NCBI GenBank assembly: GCA_014526335.1
Contig: JACTAT010000164.1
Location: 669,398-733,397, forward strand
Direction of reading: 5' to 3'
Source of the DNA: Chrysaora quinquecirrha
Lineage: Eukaryota > Cnidaria > Scyphozoa > Semaeostomeae > Pelagiidae
Length of the DNA: 64,000 nt
Position numbers and translations under genes: made by a program
Notes under the pieces: generated by a model
Seen by the model: only the letters and a program-made list of their open reading frames with translations
Databases searched by the model: none
Told to the model about the DNA's origin: nothing
Shown: positions 54,601 through 64,000 of the stretch, piece by piece
Numbering within the stretch: position 1 is the stretch's first letter
Layout: each line of letters begins with the position of its first letter

Positions 54601-56698
54601 TACAAGTTTGTTTTTCGTATTCTTGAAATTCGTCGACCCATACGTTATATTTTGATCCAAAAACTGCAATTTTAGCCAGCTCTTCTTTGAATCTTGGTAT
54701 ATATGAAGGAATAGGCCCAACTCCCAGCATTCCATGTAGAATTTTTTCATTGCCTTTTGTGATTATTCTTGCTCCAGTCCAACCATCAGATGAAATCCAT
54801 GTGTACCCATGAAGACTTTGGGCCTTGCTTTCATCAATTATTTGCATAACGTAGTCAATATCGGCGAATAACACGATCACGCGTGCTTTCTTTTCCGCCT
54901 TGATCATGCGCACAAGTTGCGGGACTTTCTGCGGTATGATTACGTCATCAATGATAGTGCAAATACTTGGGGAAGCGTTTTCCATTCTTTCTTTCAACGC
55001 GCGTCTGCCAGATCTGCCATATTCATCATCACTTGTTAACAAAACAATGTAATTCCACTTGAAATACGCGAGAAGATTGGCAATAACGCGCGTTTGATAT
55101 GTATCTGACGGAACGGTTCTGAAAAAGTGTTTGAAGCGTTTTCTATCGCCGAGATACTCGCTTGTAGCAGAAGGGCTTACAACAGGAACGCTGAACAATC
55201 CAGCAAGATCAGATACCGCGCGGGCGATTTCGCTTGAATCAGGGCCTATAATTGCAACTGTTTCCTCCACGATGCTGCGGCTATCGCTGTTCTCTGAAAG
55301 ACAAGACAAAATGAGTAATTGTAGGAACGGAAAGACGGTAAGAAAGTGTGATAATACATAATACCTTTACCAATGCCATTCACAGGGGCATGCCTCCCCG
55401 TGTTTTCCTGACTAGTATTAAAGCCTGTGCCTCTCGCATTGGAGATTCCGGTACGATTTCATAAATTCAACAATTAGATTAGAGGGAACTTTAGGAATAT
55501 CATATTGCTGTTTGCGCCAGAGTGCTTTTGGCGGGACTCTGAGTTATACTCTGAGAAAACAGCAATAGGCCCTTCCCATTATTAAGTCACGCGCTATAGC
55601 GCTGGCACTCATTTTGGTAATTGTTTTTTTTTTGACTGATTTCCAAGGAAAAAGATTTTGTAGACTTCTCAAGGCCATATTTTGAAAAAACCTAAGGCTT
55701 TCTTAGTCGTTTAAGCTAGATGAGGTCTCTGATTACGCAGCAATAACACCAAGAAAACAACACCATGTACTGTACCACCCCAGGTAATGTATGTGCAGTA
55801 TACAGTGGAGGGTGTGCAGTACAGTGGAGGATATTCAGTACAGTGGAGGGATATAATCAGTACAGTGGAGGGATATCATCAGTACGGTGGAGGGTTTTTA
55901 GTACTGACTGTACTGTATTGATGATATACCTCCACAGTACTGAATATCCTCCACTTGTACTGATGATGTCTCACCACTGTACTTAATATCCTCCACCGTA
56001 CTGATGATATCGCTCAACTGTACTGAATATCCTCCACTGCACACCCTCAACTGTACTGCATGTGCACATGCATTACCCGGGGCTGAATCACCACCCAACG
56101 GCGTGGTGACTACAACTACCGCATTCATTGCGGGTACTAGCACATGGGACGTTATAATGGGTAAGGTCTAATGTTTCTGTTATCGTTAGTAGCTGTTTCC
56201 AAGAGAGTTAAATGAAGGTAATTTAGTCTATGAGAACATACCAACTCTCCCATCTTCACTATAATTACTATTTGTCATCAGCAGCTGCTTTTTCTGGCAT
56301 TGTGTTGGTTCTTTGAAATACTTTCGCACGAAGCTGAAGTTTAGTGATTCCCTGACGGCGAAATCAACACTACCACAAGTATCCTTTATGTCTACTCCAA
56401 TCTTTATTCCGGGCAGAAGCTCTGTGTTAGCATTTATTTGTCGAACAGCCATCAACATTCCATGCAGTGTTTGAAAAGCTCTTCTGCTGAACGTTCCATG
56501 ACATTGAAATGTCTTTTTCACAGTAGAAATTCTCTCACTTGATGATCGGACATGAAGAGTGAAGAGCCCACCGAGAATGACATCACCGGGCACGTAAATC
56601 TGTTTGGACGGTGTGTTGTTTTCTATGTGCCCATTCACTCTAGGCTTGAGAATCAGCCAGAAGTTTAAAAGTAACACCGCTGAGGCCACGTTGTTCAT
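48653..56698 (-). CDS. Class C GPCR, metabotropic glutamate receptor-like, 6 exons
   Basis: Minus-strand join 56698-56242, 55293-54341, 54078-53907, 53471-53040, 51429-51160, 49656-48653: 3288 nt, 1095 aa, all GT-AG. Residues 1-23 form a signal peptide. The Venus-flytrap domain (~30-480) has GDVILGGLFTLH, SATSEYLGD, FFRTVPSDTYQTRVIA and WISSDGW, as in mGluRs. The cysteine-rich linker (~500-585) has CSNDCMPGQRRRP, CCWTCVMC and CAKCP. Seven helices follow from ~590 (MVVKIILSLASIGLAMVIF); landmarks are LVKTNRIARIF after helix 3, NYNEAKFIAFTM before helix 6 and KLYIILLRPSKN after helix 7. The cytoplasmic tail of ~230 residues is Ser-rich with a basic KKRAKRRRKK cluster. The class senses amino acids or other small ligands and signals through G proteins at the plasma membrane. 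Glutamate specificity is not established; calcium-sensing or orphan cnidarian relatives are alternatives. Confidence 0.93.
50288..50506. mobile_element. MITE-like element in the last GPCR intron
   Basis: CCAGGCTGGCTAAACATGCG at the left and CTCCCAGTTTAGCCAGGCC at the right are inverses. A related stretch (AGAGACACGCAAATGTTGCG) occurs at 36940. No ORF of note. Confidence 0.5.
50895..51102. repeat. AGAGTA hexanucleotide microsatellite
   Basis: About 200 bp of GAGTAA repeats, 60 bp after GPCR exon 5 in transcription direction. The Thr-Leu-rich open frame across it is a read-through of exon 5 into the repeat. Confidence 0.95.
53509..53780. mobile_element. MITE-like element in GPCR intron 3
   Basis: TTAGCGAATCTATA at the left and TATAGATTCGCTAG at the right are inverses; the interior repeats GCACTACT and TTTTTTGCGT. 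It abuts the acceptor side of the exon ending at 53471. The long open frame upstream of that exon on the minus strand is this element, not coding. Confidence 0.5.
55780..56085. repeat. Fold-back minisatellite in GPCR intron 1
   Basis: The left half repeats CAGTACAGTGGAGGGATAT and the right half repeats ATATCCTCCACTGTACTG-like units. Outer ends are CCCCAGGTAATGTATGTGCAG and its inverse CTGCATGTGCACATGCATTA. The whole ~300 bp would fold into one hairpin. Open frames on both strands are repeat translations. Confidence 0.85.
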
Positions 56699-58580
56699 CG
56701 TGAGAAAGCTTGGGAATTTCCTAAAAATAAATGTTTGTCATTTTCCCACGATGAACATATGCAGTTTCTTAGTATGCTATAAGTTACTTAAGACCCCATT
56801 TAAACGAAGCCAATTTGATCAGTGGCGATTTGAATTGCGCTAGTTTTGTAGAGATTCACATTTTTTAGTTTTTAAGAAGCCCATCATACAAGTTCTAGAA
56901 GTTTCTTAATTTTTGACACTATTTTTGTCAACTAACAGTTTAGGGTTTCGAAAAATTTTCCTTCATTGTACAAACAAATTCAAGTCATACAACCATGACG
57001 GATAGAAGAGTCGCAGTGCAAGAAAAATTTTCAAATACGTTCTTACACCCATATACTCCGGTTAAAAAAACAAATTTTTGAAGTTTCTTAATAATGTTGA
57101 TGTACTGTAGTTCTAAAAGTCAAAAATCCACGTTTTACCAAATTAGGAATTACCTACGTGGGCAGAATGCAATGATGTAATGCGGGGATGCCTATGCTAG
57201 TGTATGCTACGGATGTTACCTAAAATGGCTAGTGCTAAGAATGAGTGACTAAATATGCTAATGTATGCGAATATATGCTAACTACTACAATGCTTTATTT
57301 CAGACGAAACACGGAAAATTTAAGAAAATTTCCCGCTGTCTGAGGCGATAAGTTTCCTACGTAAAAAATTTCCAGTATTGGAGTTTCTTAAATTTTTAAC
57401 CATTCGAGTTTCGAGTTATAAAGAGTTTCTTATGAAAAAAATACGTGTAGTTGGGAACAGTTCCATTCAAAATTGGTCCCGTGTGGATGGTGTCTATAAG
57501 CTTTGCAACGCCAAACTTCTGAGCTACTTTGAAGGTGAAATTTTCATTAATCCACGGCAAATTCGGATTTTGCATTTGGAAAATTTGAGAAACTTGTGAA
57601 CTATAAATTTCTAAGGTAGTACAGACATGTTTGGCCTGAATCTAGCAAAACCAATTTTAGCAGAAAACTTTGTCAATAGTCGGAAAAAATCTTTACCTGA
57701 CTTGGTTTTCGTATTTCGTAGTTTTTTCAGCGACAAAGGAATGTTGATGTCGGAAAAAGCAGTGCCATTAATTTTTCCATATAGATATGTATGCAACAAA
57801 AAATAATCTGCATCTATAGCATCTACAATAATAATCCATAACATTGCTTTCTTGAGGGGAGAAGAAGCGGCCTCACAATTTTAGTCAGGCATTGTAGATA
57901 TATGGCTATAATAGTAATTTGCTATTTCATTTGATAAAAACACACAAAAATGGAAATTATTTCCTACCAGATCTCCAAGAAACAACCTGCATTTATAATC
58001 TTCTTTTGAGCTCACAAATTGAAAATGAAAGACTTCCAAAGTTCGGCCTTTATCTGCAAATTAGTAAAATATGACAACGAAATTGAGAGTGATTGAAAAT
58101 CTGCTGTCTTTCTCAAGGAATAATTATAACTGTTTTCGATGGATAAATCTCAAATAAGGTCATCTCTACTTCCATATAAGGCATGTTAAAAGACATGAGT
58201 ATTTCTGTCAGACGAAACACTTAAAATTGACAATAAGAATGTAGATTTCAGACAATAGTTTCATTACTATATCGCCATCTGCTTTAAATACTTGCAAAAG
58301 ATTTCTCCTTTATTATTAATAATAATACAGTAACTTGGTTATACCTACTGTATAAGTTCTGAGAGAGGTCAACAAATAGTTGGGAAACTTTCTGAGGTCT
58401 GAAACTATTTATTAGCTTCGCTGATTTTTTGAATTTTTCTAAACAGCTGTGACCTCCTTCTTCTTTAGCCATAGGTTTAAGTCGACGTACGATGCGATAG
58501 AACTAACGCAAACTATTGTAACTGCGCTAACCAGGGAGCCCGCTGCTGACTTATATCGACATGTCAACAACTGGTCAGAA
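56699..58580. other. GPCR 5' region, no gene seen
   Basis: The GPCR promoter should lie just above 56698. Recurrent short motifs (GTTTCTTAA, TATGCTA at 57190-57290) are present. Nothing codes convincingly. Confidence 0.4.
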
Positions 58581-58581
58581 C

Positions 58582-58986
58582 TTAGGGTGTGTTTGATTGG
58601 TAATTCCAAACCTCCCGAATTCGGAAAACGATCGACTTCGCAGAGATGGAAAAATGTTTCCAAATCAAACACAAAAATCTTGAAAACGGCAGGTTTAGGA
58701 TTCGCCATGGCAACGTGTATTCCGCCATTTCATCCGCCATATTGAAAATTTGCAACCTAGCAAGTTCGCCTCGTTTTCAGGGTTTTGCTCATAAAAAGAA
58801 GAATCTCTGAGAAGTCTGCCAAACTTTCTGCCTTTTGGCAGCCTTCCAAACCTGCCAAACCTACCGATTGCAGAATTTCTGAGTCAATCAAACACAATTT
58901 CCGAGTCTGTTTGATTGGTACTTCCAAACCTCCCGAGTCTACCAAATCTACCGTTTTCAGAATTGGTACCAATCAAAGACACCCTT
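58582..58986. mobile_element. MITE with TTAGGGTGT ends
   Basis: Starts TTAGGGTGTGTTTGATTGG and ends CCAATCAAAGACACCCTTA. Interior copies of TTCCAAACCTCCCGA repeat the end motifs. Open frames on both strands are by-products. Confidence 0.7.
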
Positions 58987-59572
58987 ATAGTCCTTATAGG
59001 ATGCAGTTAATCGCGGCGCCAAAGCGCACAGGTCTATTGCGACTGACGGAAATCGCCAACTAATCGTAATAGTAGAACATGCCTAACTTGTGCACCGACT
59101 AGGTGTCTTCAAAAAAAGGAACTAGTTGCCAGCTAGCTTCTGGAACGCTTCAGTCGACAGGCCAGCTGCGACAAATTAGTTCCGCAAGATTGCCGATTAG
59201 CAGTCGGCAGCTAATTCTGACTCGGCGCCATTTTTTAGACCTAGTTCATACGGCGCTATATTTCTAATTTTATCCAAAGGGTATACATTACGAGTGATGT
59301 GTTACGTTGCTAGACTAGAGTGCTTTAAACTATATGGCGGATTCAAACAGGGGAATTAATTCACAGCGCATTAAATGCTATTGCTTGGAGCAGCACATCA
59401 ATAAGGCATTATGGGTTTTAATTATTCCGCATAAAATATAGTTCCCATAAAAAATTGTTCGGTTGCTTCCATTCCACTTCCATTTCGTTCCATAAATGTC
59501 ACGATAAGCTTTTCGTTTACAAATGTAAGCATAGAACCGTTCCTTTTCGAAAGCATTGTCGTATCTTTCTGG

Positions 59573-59764
59573 GTGCACTTGGATGCCGTTCCCGATCCGT
59601 GTTCGTGTAACCCGAAAGGTATCGATGTTTTGAATCCGTTAAACGGTGTCTTAGACGAATTCTATTTCATCATCACAGCTTTCGTTGCTGCAGACAGAGA
59701 AGTACGAGAGTTCATGCCGACCAGTTACGTGGTGTGTTCATGCCAGACCGTCCCAATCGATTAG
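59573..59764 (+). other. Short open frame, unassigned
   Basis: A 63-codon frame with balanced composition (VPDPCSCNPKGIDVL, EFYFIITAFVAADREV). No family match and no clear splice partners. It may be a transposon remnant or chance. Confidence 0.15.
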
Positions 59765-59829
59765 TTTTTTTTGTATACTGATATCTGGGAGGTTTATGAG
59801 AGGGGTCAAGTAAAGTAGTTGAGTACACG

Positions 59830-60250
59830 CAGTTTTCTTTTATAAGCAACCGCTTATAAGCAACCAAGATGTAGAAGGCCTAAAACTTTAAGCAACGTAT
59901 AGTACCACAGGAAAAAAACCTAAGCAACATTTTAAATTTAAAATAATTTATATCATTGCAAGCAATCGAGAATTGATCAACATAGAAGCTATTTCACTTC
60001 ATTTGCCGTCAAAACTCGCCTTTGCTGTATACTAGGTGTTTCCGTTATATTGCACAAAAAGCTATAGGATAACTTCAAATTTTGCTGTTTTTTAGCCTCT
60101 ATACTATTCTTAGGACAAAAAATGTACAGTTAAAATTAAGCAACTTCTAAGCAACTTTTGCTACTAAAAGGTGGCCATAAGAGGTCCAAAAATAAGCAAC
60201 TTTTTGAACAAGCCCCGAGCGAAGTTGCTTATAAAAAAACTGCTTGTAAA
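59830..60250. mobile_element. MITE-like AGCAAC repeat
   Basis: TTTTATAAGCAACCGCTTAT at the left and AAGTTGCTTATAAAA at the right are inverses, with several internal AAGCAAC motifs. Confidence 0.45.
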
Positions 60251-61107
60251 GTAAGATGAGAACCTTAATCTAAATATTGCATATAATAGCTCACCGTTAA
60301 TTCCCGCTGCAGCCAACAAGCCTTTTTCGATGGCTGGAGTAGGCCTTTAGACATTCACAGTTCTACTTAGCAAAATCAGCATAAACTTATTTCTCTAGTT
60401 CGCATACATAAGAAATATACTGTCCAAATCCATTTAAAAGACAAGTAAATACCGACGGATTGATACAATGGAATTATTGATATTGTGCAATAGAAATTTA
60501 TACATCTAATTCAACTGTGACAATAAAATTCTGGTGCCTGTTTTCATACACTTATTGCAAGTTTTGATAGAATTTAGAATTCATTAAAAATTTAGAGATA
60601 TTACGTCCCGATATATAAAAGCTTTCTAACCTTGATATTTTTATTCTGGTCTTTGACAAAAATATCAAGGATTCGAAGTTTCGAGTCAGCTGCTTCAACC
60701 CTTGAGGGGGTGGGGGGGGTACTTCACATTGACGATGAGTAGACCTGAGTGTGACTTTGACAAAAGGACCGATTTGTATGACAGGATTTCAAGAATTTCA
60801 GACCTATTTTCATGAATATAAGGAAAGTTTAAGCCAATGTATATAAATTTGGTTCATTTTGAAATCCCCATATAATACAATGCTCGCTAAAATGCGCGCG
60901 AAATCTCGCATAAACCTAGACTGACCACTATCCTTTGCAATCAATGATGTCGGGCTCTGTTAATGTTGCTAATTAATTGCTTCCAAAGAAAATTGCAAAG
61001 GAAGAAGATTTTGAAGACATGAAATAGCACATGTTGCTTATGGGAAATTCAAAATATTAGCCTACATGAAAACATTTGGAAAAGCGAAAAGAGAAAATGC
61101 TTTCTAA

Positions 61108-61538
61108 GAAGGGGGTGTTTGGGGGGTCTGGAAACCGTAAATCCGCTCAAAATTTGCTCTAAAACCGTCAAACCGTGTGATATTATGAACAAAGCTGTAT
61201 GGTACGATTCAAGTCCCCGTTTTCACAAAAATTGCAAAGAGAATCTTTGAAAACTGTAGTTTCGTCAACATTTACTGTTCACTTTTGTTCACTGTTCACA
61301 AAAATTTATGTTTTCATTGCGAGCTAACCTGCAGGTTCACTGAGTCGGCATTCAGTTCCAAAAACGCAAAATCTTAACCAAAACCCGAAAAATTATCCAG
61401 AAATGCCATAAAACCGTTCACCGACGAGATTTTGAAAGCCGAAAAACCGCGTAATTTTTCGGAAGAAACCGAATATCCGAGCAAAAATATTGGAAAAACC
61501 GTGTAACCGTAAAACCCAAACACCCCCTCTTCTAACAG
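61108..61538. mobile_element. MITE with GGGGGTGTTTGGG ends
   Basis: AGAAGGGGGTGTTTGGG at the left and CCCAAACACCCCCTCTTCT at the right are inverses. Subterminal GTAAATCCGCTC and CCGAATATCCGAGC are also related. About 430 bp, no ORF. Confidence 0.75.
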
Positions 61539-61743
61539 TTTGAGGTCATCCCGAAAAACAAGAAATTTCCCTCGGTAAAGCTTCTGTGGATTAGACTCGT
61601 GTGAATTTAAAGGATTTTCTAATCGTACATACTTCGGACCTTGTCATCGTTTGAGCGGTTTCTCATTCGGTATCTTTTCGGTATGTTTTCGTATAGCTTG
61701 CACTCTAGCTACTTTAGGCTACTGAAAATCAAGGCGTTCCAAA

Positions 61744-61914
61744 ATGGTTAACTCTGCTGCTTCAATCTCTAGCACTAGAACCATGAAAATTTCTCCAATA
61801 CAGACAGTTAATGATAAGGATGTTACCCGAAGTGATGAAGATGAGGTTATTGAGCCTCTTAACAGGCAACCAGCTGCTCTTAAGTGCCTAATTGCCGCCC
61901 CCCTCCGCAAATAA
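61744..61914 (+). other. Short ATG-initiated open frame, 56 aa
   Basis: Starts MVNSAASISSTRTMKISPI, continues with an acidic DKDVTRSDEDEVIEPL and ends APLRK. Codon composition looks gene-like, but no homolog or splice partner is recognised. It could be a first exon or part of a decayed element. Confidence 0.25.
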
Positions 61915-62935
61915 GTCTTGGAAAAATTTTCCACCAACCCCTACAGCTATTACTTGAACCCCAGTAAAGGACTTGATGTTTTCTCTCATACGAGTCATGC
62001 ATAAACTATTTTACGTGAGAGAAAGCGTAAAGAGGCTTGGAAAATGTGAAAAGCAGGTACTGATGATTGTTGTTGCATGATGTCGAAAATTTAGAAATTT
62101 GGAATGTTTAGTTACATGTATCGCGCGTTTGCCCACCACATATGACGTCACTAAAGTTTTGAGGGGAATTGTAGAATAGCAAACTGTCGATAGCAAAATG
62201 TAGTCACTTGGCTTTCGCACAGAGTGACAGCCCTAATTATAAACAACGATTTTGCGCTTTTGCTGCTTATGTTATAGTTTATGACTGACAAGATTTGCAA
62301 TTTATGTATAAAAGATTCGATTCGAACAAAAACTGGTAAGCAAGTAAGATATTGAATATTACTTTATTGTGCAACTGTATACAGCATCTTCGCTCAGCTC
62401 TGATGAGCTGTGATCCCGGTTGCTAACAGTATTAAGCCAGGCTTACGTCGACATTGCGCTCATTGCGCCAGTCAGAACTAGTAGCTGACTGCTAATCGGA
62501 GAGATTTTTTGGATCAATGTATCGCAACTGACCTAACCAACATAAGCGCACTTTGCAACAGTTGGCAACGAATTCCTTTGTGACGGGAACTACTCTACGC
62601 ACAGTTCCACAGAGGTTGGGCATATGTTGTACTTCTGCGATTAGCTGAAAACAAATTCCCGTCAGCCGCAGTCGACCCAGGGGCGCCGGAGGCACGGGGG
62701 CAGCGGGGGCAGCTGCCCCCCTTGCCCTCGGAAAAATTGACAAATTCTTATATTTCCCTATTGTATTGCCCCAAAATTGTTGCTTCTGCCCCCGCCGCTC
62801 TGCATTGCTTCCGGCGCCCTTGAGTCGACCAGAGCGCCCTTGAAACTGGAATCAATTGCATCCTATAAGTTCCGACTAGTTGCTGACTTGTCGACATAAC
62901 TTAGAAGCTACAACTAGTTAGCGTTAGTTCTGTCG

Positions 62936-64000
62936 AATAGTAGATCGGCATTAGCCTATCTTTATCCGGTTTCTTATAACAAAAGTAACGTAATAACTAA
63001 TTTTACATACCTATTAAGCATTAAGTACCTTTCAAGTTCGAGCGAGCAAGCAGTTCAGCGATTTTTTCGATAGGCAATATGCAGAATTTTGTGGCTCTCG
63101 GCTTTATTGCTTTTTAATCAACAATCCATCCTAGTCCTCCAAATACACTGAGCGTAGCGCTGGATATTTCAGTTTACCTCTCTTATAACCCTCGATGCGA
63201 GATATTACGCGCCACTGTTGTGCAAAAAGCCAATGAGTCACGCTATCAACATCCAGTATGAAGCTCGCTGCTTAGAGCCTTTTCTACAGTGGTTCTGAAC
63301 TACTACGATTGACAACGAGGGATGATTTCACCGTACTGCCTCAACTGCAAAACACTAAGACAGCAAATAACGTAATTGAGATATACAGTGCAGGTCAAAG
63401 CTTGACATTTCCAGAATAACAAGCCATTTAGTTTCAACAGCTGTATCAATAAGCTACTATCAACGATGGTTTTTTGATCAACATTAATTATTCAACTGTG
63501 GGCCTAAGCTGTTTTGAAAAAGAAGACTGCACAAACAAAGCATTTAGATAACTCTCTCTCGATGCAATAAGTTAGTACAAAAATAGACATTCAATTTTGA
63601 CTTAGCGGTATTTATATCATTTGCAAGAGAGTGCAATAAATTCCATGTAGCATAGAACCGTCACCTTGGTGTTTCTAGATTTTGTAGGTACGTTAAGACG
63701 TAATTAATATCAGTATTAAACACAATAATACTTACTGCAGAAAAGATATTCTGTGTAGAATGCTGTTACCCAGTTGTTAACTTAGTTTATTAGGTAGGGA
63801 TAGGGGGGCAGACCACCGAATCATTGTAAGCAAAGAACTGATGAAACGAAAGTCAAACGTCTTAAAAAGTTACGCATATTGATATTTCATTTCTTGTCGT
63901 CCTGCGTAGTAAGGATGATGTTCGCACATGTCAAGTGAGCGATATGAAAAACAAATCTATGTAGACAAGAAAGAATAATGTAGTTTCAAATTGAAAATAT
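62936..64000. other. Right end, nothing identified
   Basis: AT-rich sequence without a recognisable gene, RNA or repeat structure. Confidence 0.4.

Larger units (their letters stand above)
58988..62935. repeat. Possible large inverted repeat pair
   Basis: The left arm (about 58988-59250) contains CTTATAGGATGCAGTTAATC, GGAACTAGTTG and GATTAGCAGTCGGCAGCTA. The right arm (about 62445-62935) contains, inverted, the counterparts GCATCCTATAAGTTCCGAC, AACTAGT and TAGCTGACTGCTAATC. Similarity is partial, and the ~3.2 kb between may contain unrelated insertions. Confidence 0.4.

Noticed and set aside
55765..56143. Frames of 73 and 81 aa
   Set aside because: Translations of the fold-back minisatellite.
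58439..59063. Frames on both strands containing SKPPE-like text
   Set aside because: Produced by the repeated TTCCAAACCTCCCGA motif of the MITE at 58582-58986.

Overview
The window is nuclear DNA from an animal: AT-rich, intron-dense and crowded with DNA transposons, MITEs, fold-back elements and microsatellites. Four conserved animal genes can be assembled exon by exon with GT-AG introns and unbroken frames: an AGTRAP-like membrane protein, succinate dehydrogenase iron-sulfur subunit (SDHB), the nuclear-envelope phosphatase CTDNEP1/Dullard, and a class C (metabotropic glutamate-like) GPCR. A fifth five-exon gene encodes a 191-residue protein I do not recognise. Gene style, the repeat families and the TTAGGG tract suit a cnidarian such as a coral or sea anemone. 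That placement is inference; no species marker is present.

Layout. 365-6081 (+) AGTRAP-like, eight coding exons plus a probable 3'UTR exon at 11069. The intron before that last exon holds a ~200-250 bp satellite array split by a 3.34 kb transposon (7103-10445) with ~485 bp inverted repeats and a decayed XPG/FEN1-like nuclease ORF. 12671-19877 (+) SDHB, ten exons, with an interstitial telomere-like tract in intron 8. 19878-23623 intergenic with SINE and LINE debris. 23624-27672 (-) unknown gene with a ~900 bp GTTA microsatellite in its last intron. 28206-31457 a fold-back element with ~160 bp subrepeats and a captured reverse-transcriptase fragment. 32971-45028 (-) CTDNEP1, eight exons found and one short exon not found. 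48653-56698 (-) class C GPCR, six exons, 1095 aa, with two displaced partial copies of its exons at 31884-32026 and 46783-46917. 56699-64000 mostly MITEs and a possible large inverted repeat, with no convincing gene.

The host genes are unrelated housekeeping or signalling genes and do not form a functional cluster. The most interesting material is mobile: the XPG-nuclease transposon, the Penelope-like fragment whose flanking repeat carries a hammerhead-ribozyme-like core, and the fold-back element. All exon joins were made by eye from splice consensus plus reading frame; none has transcript support here.
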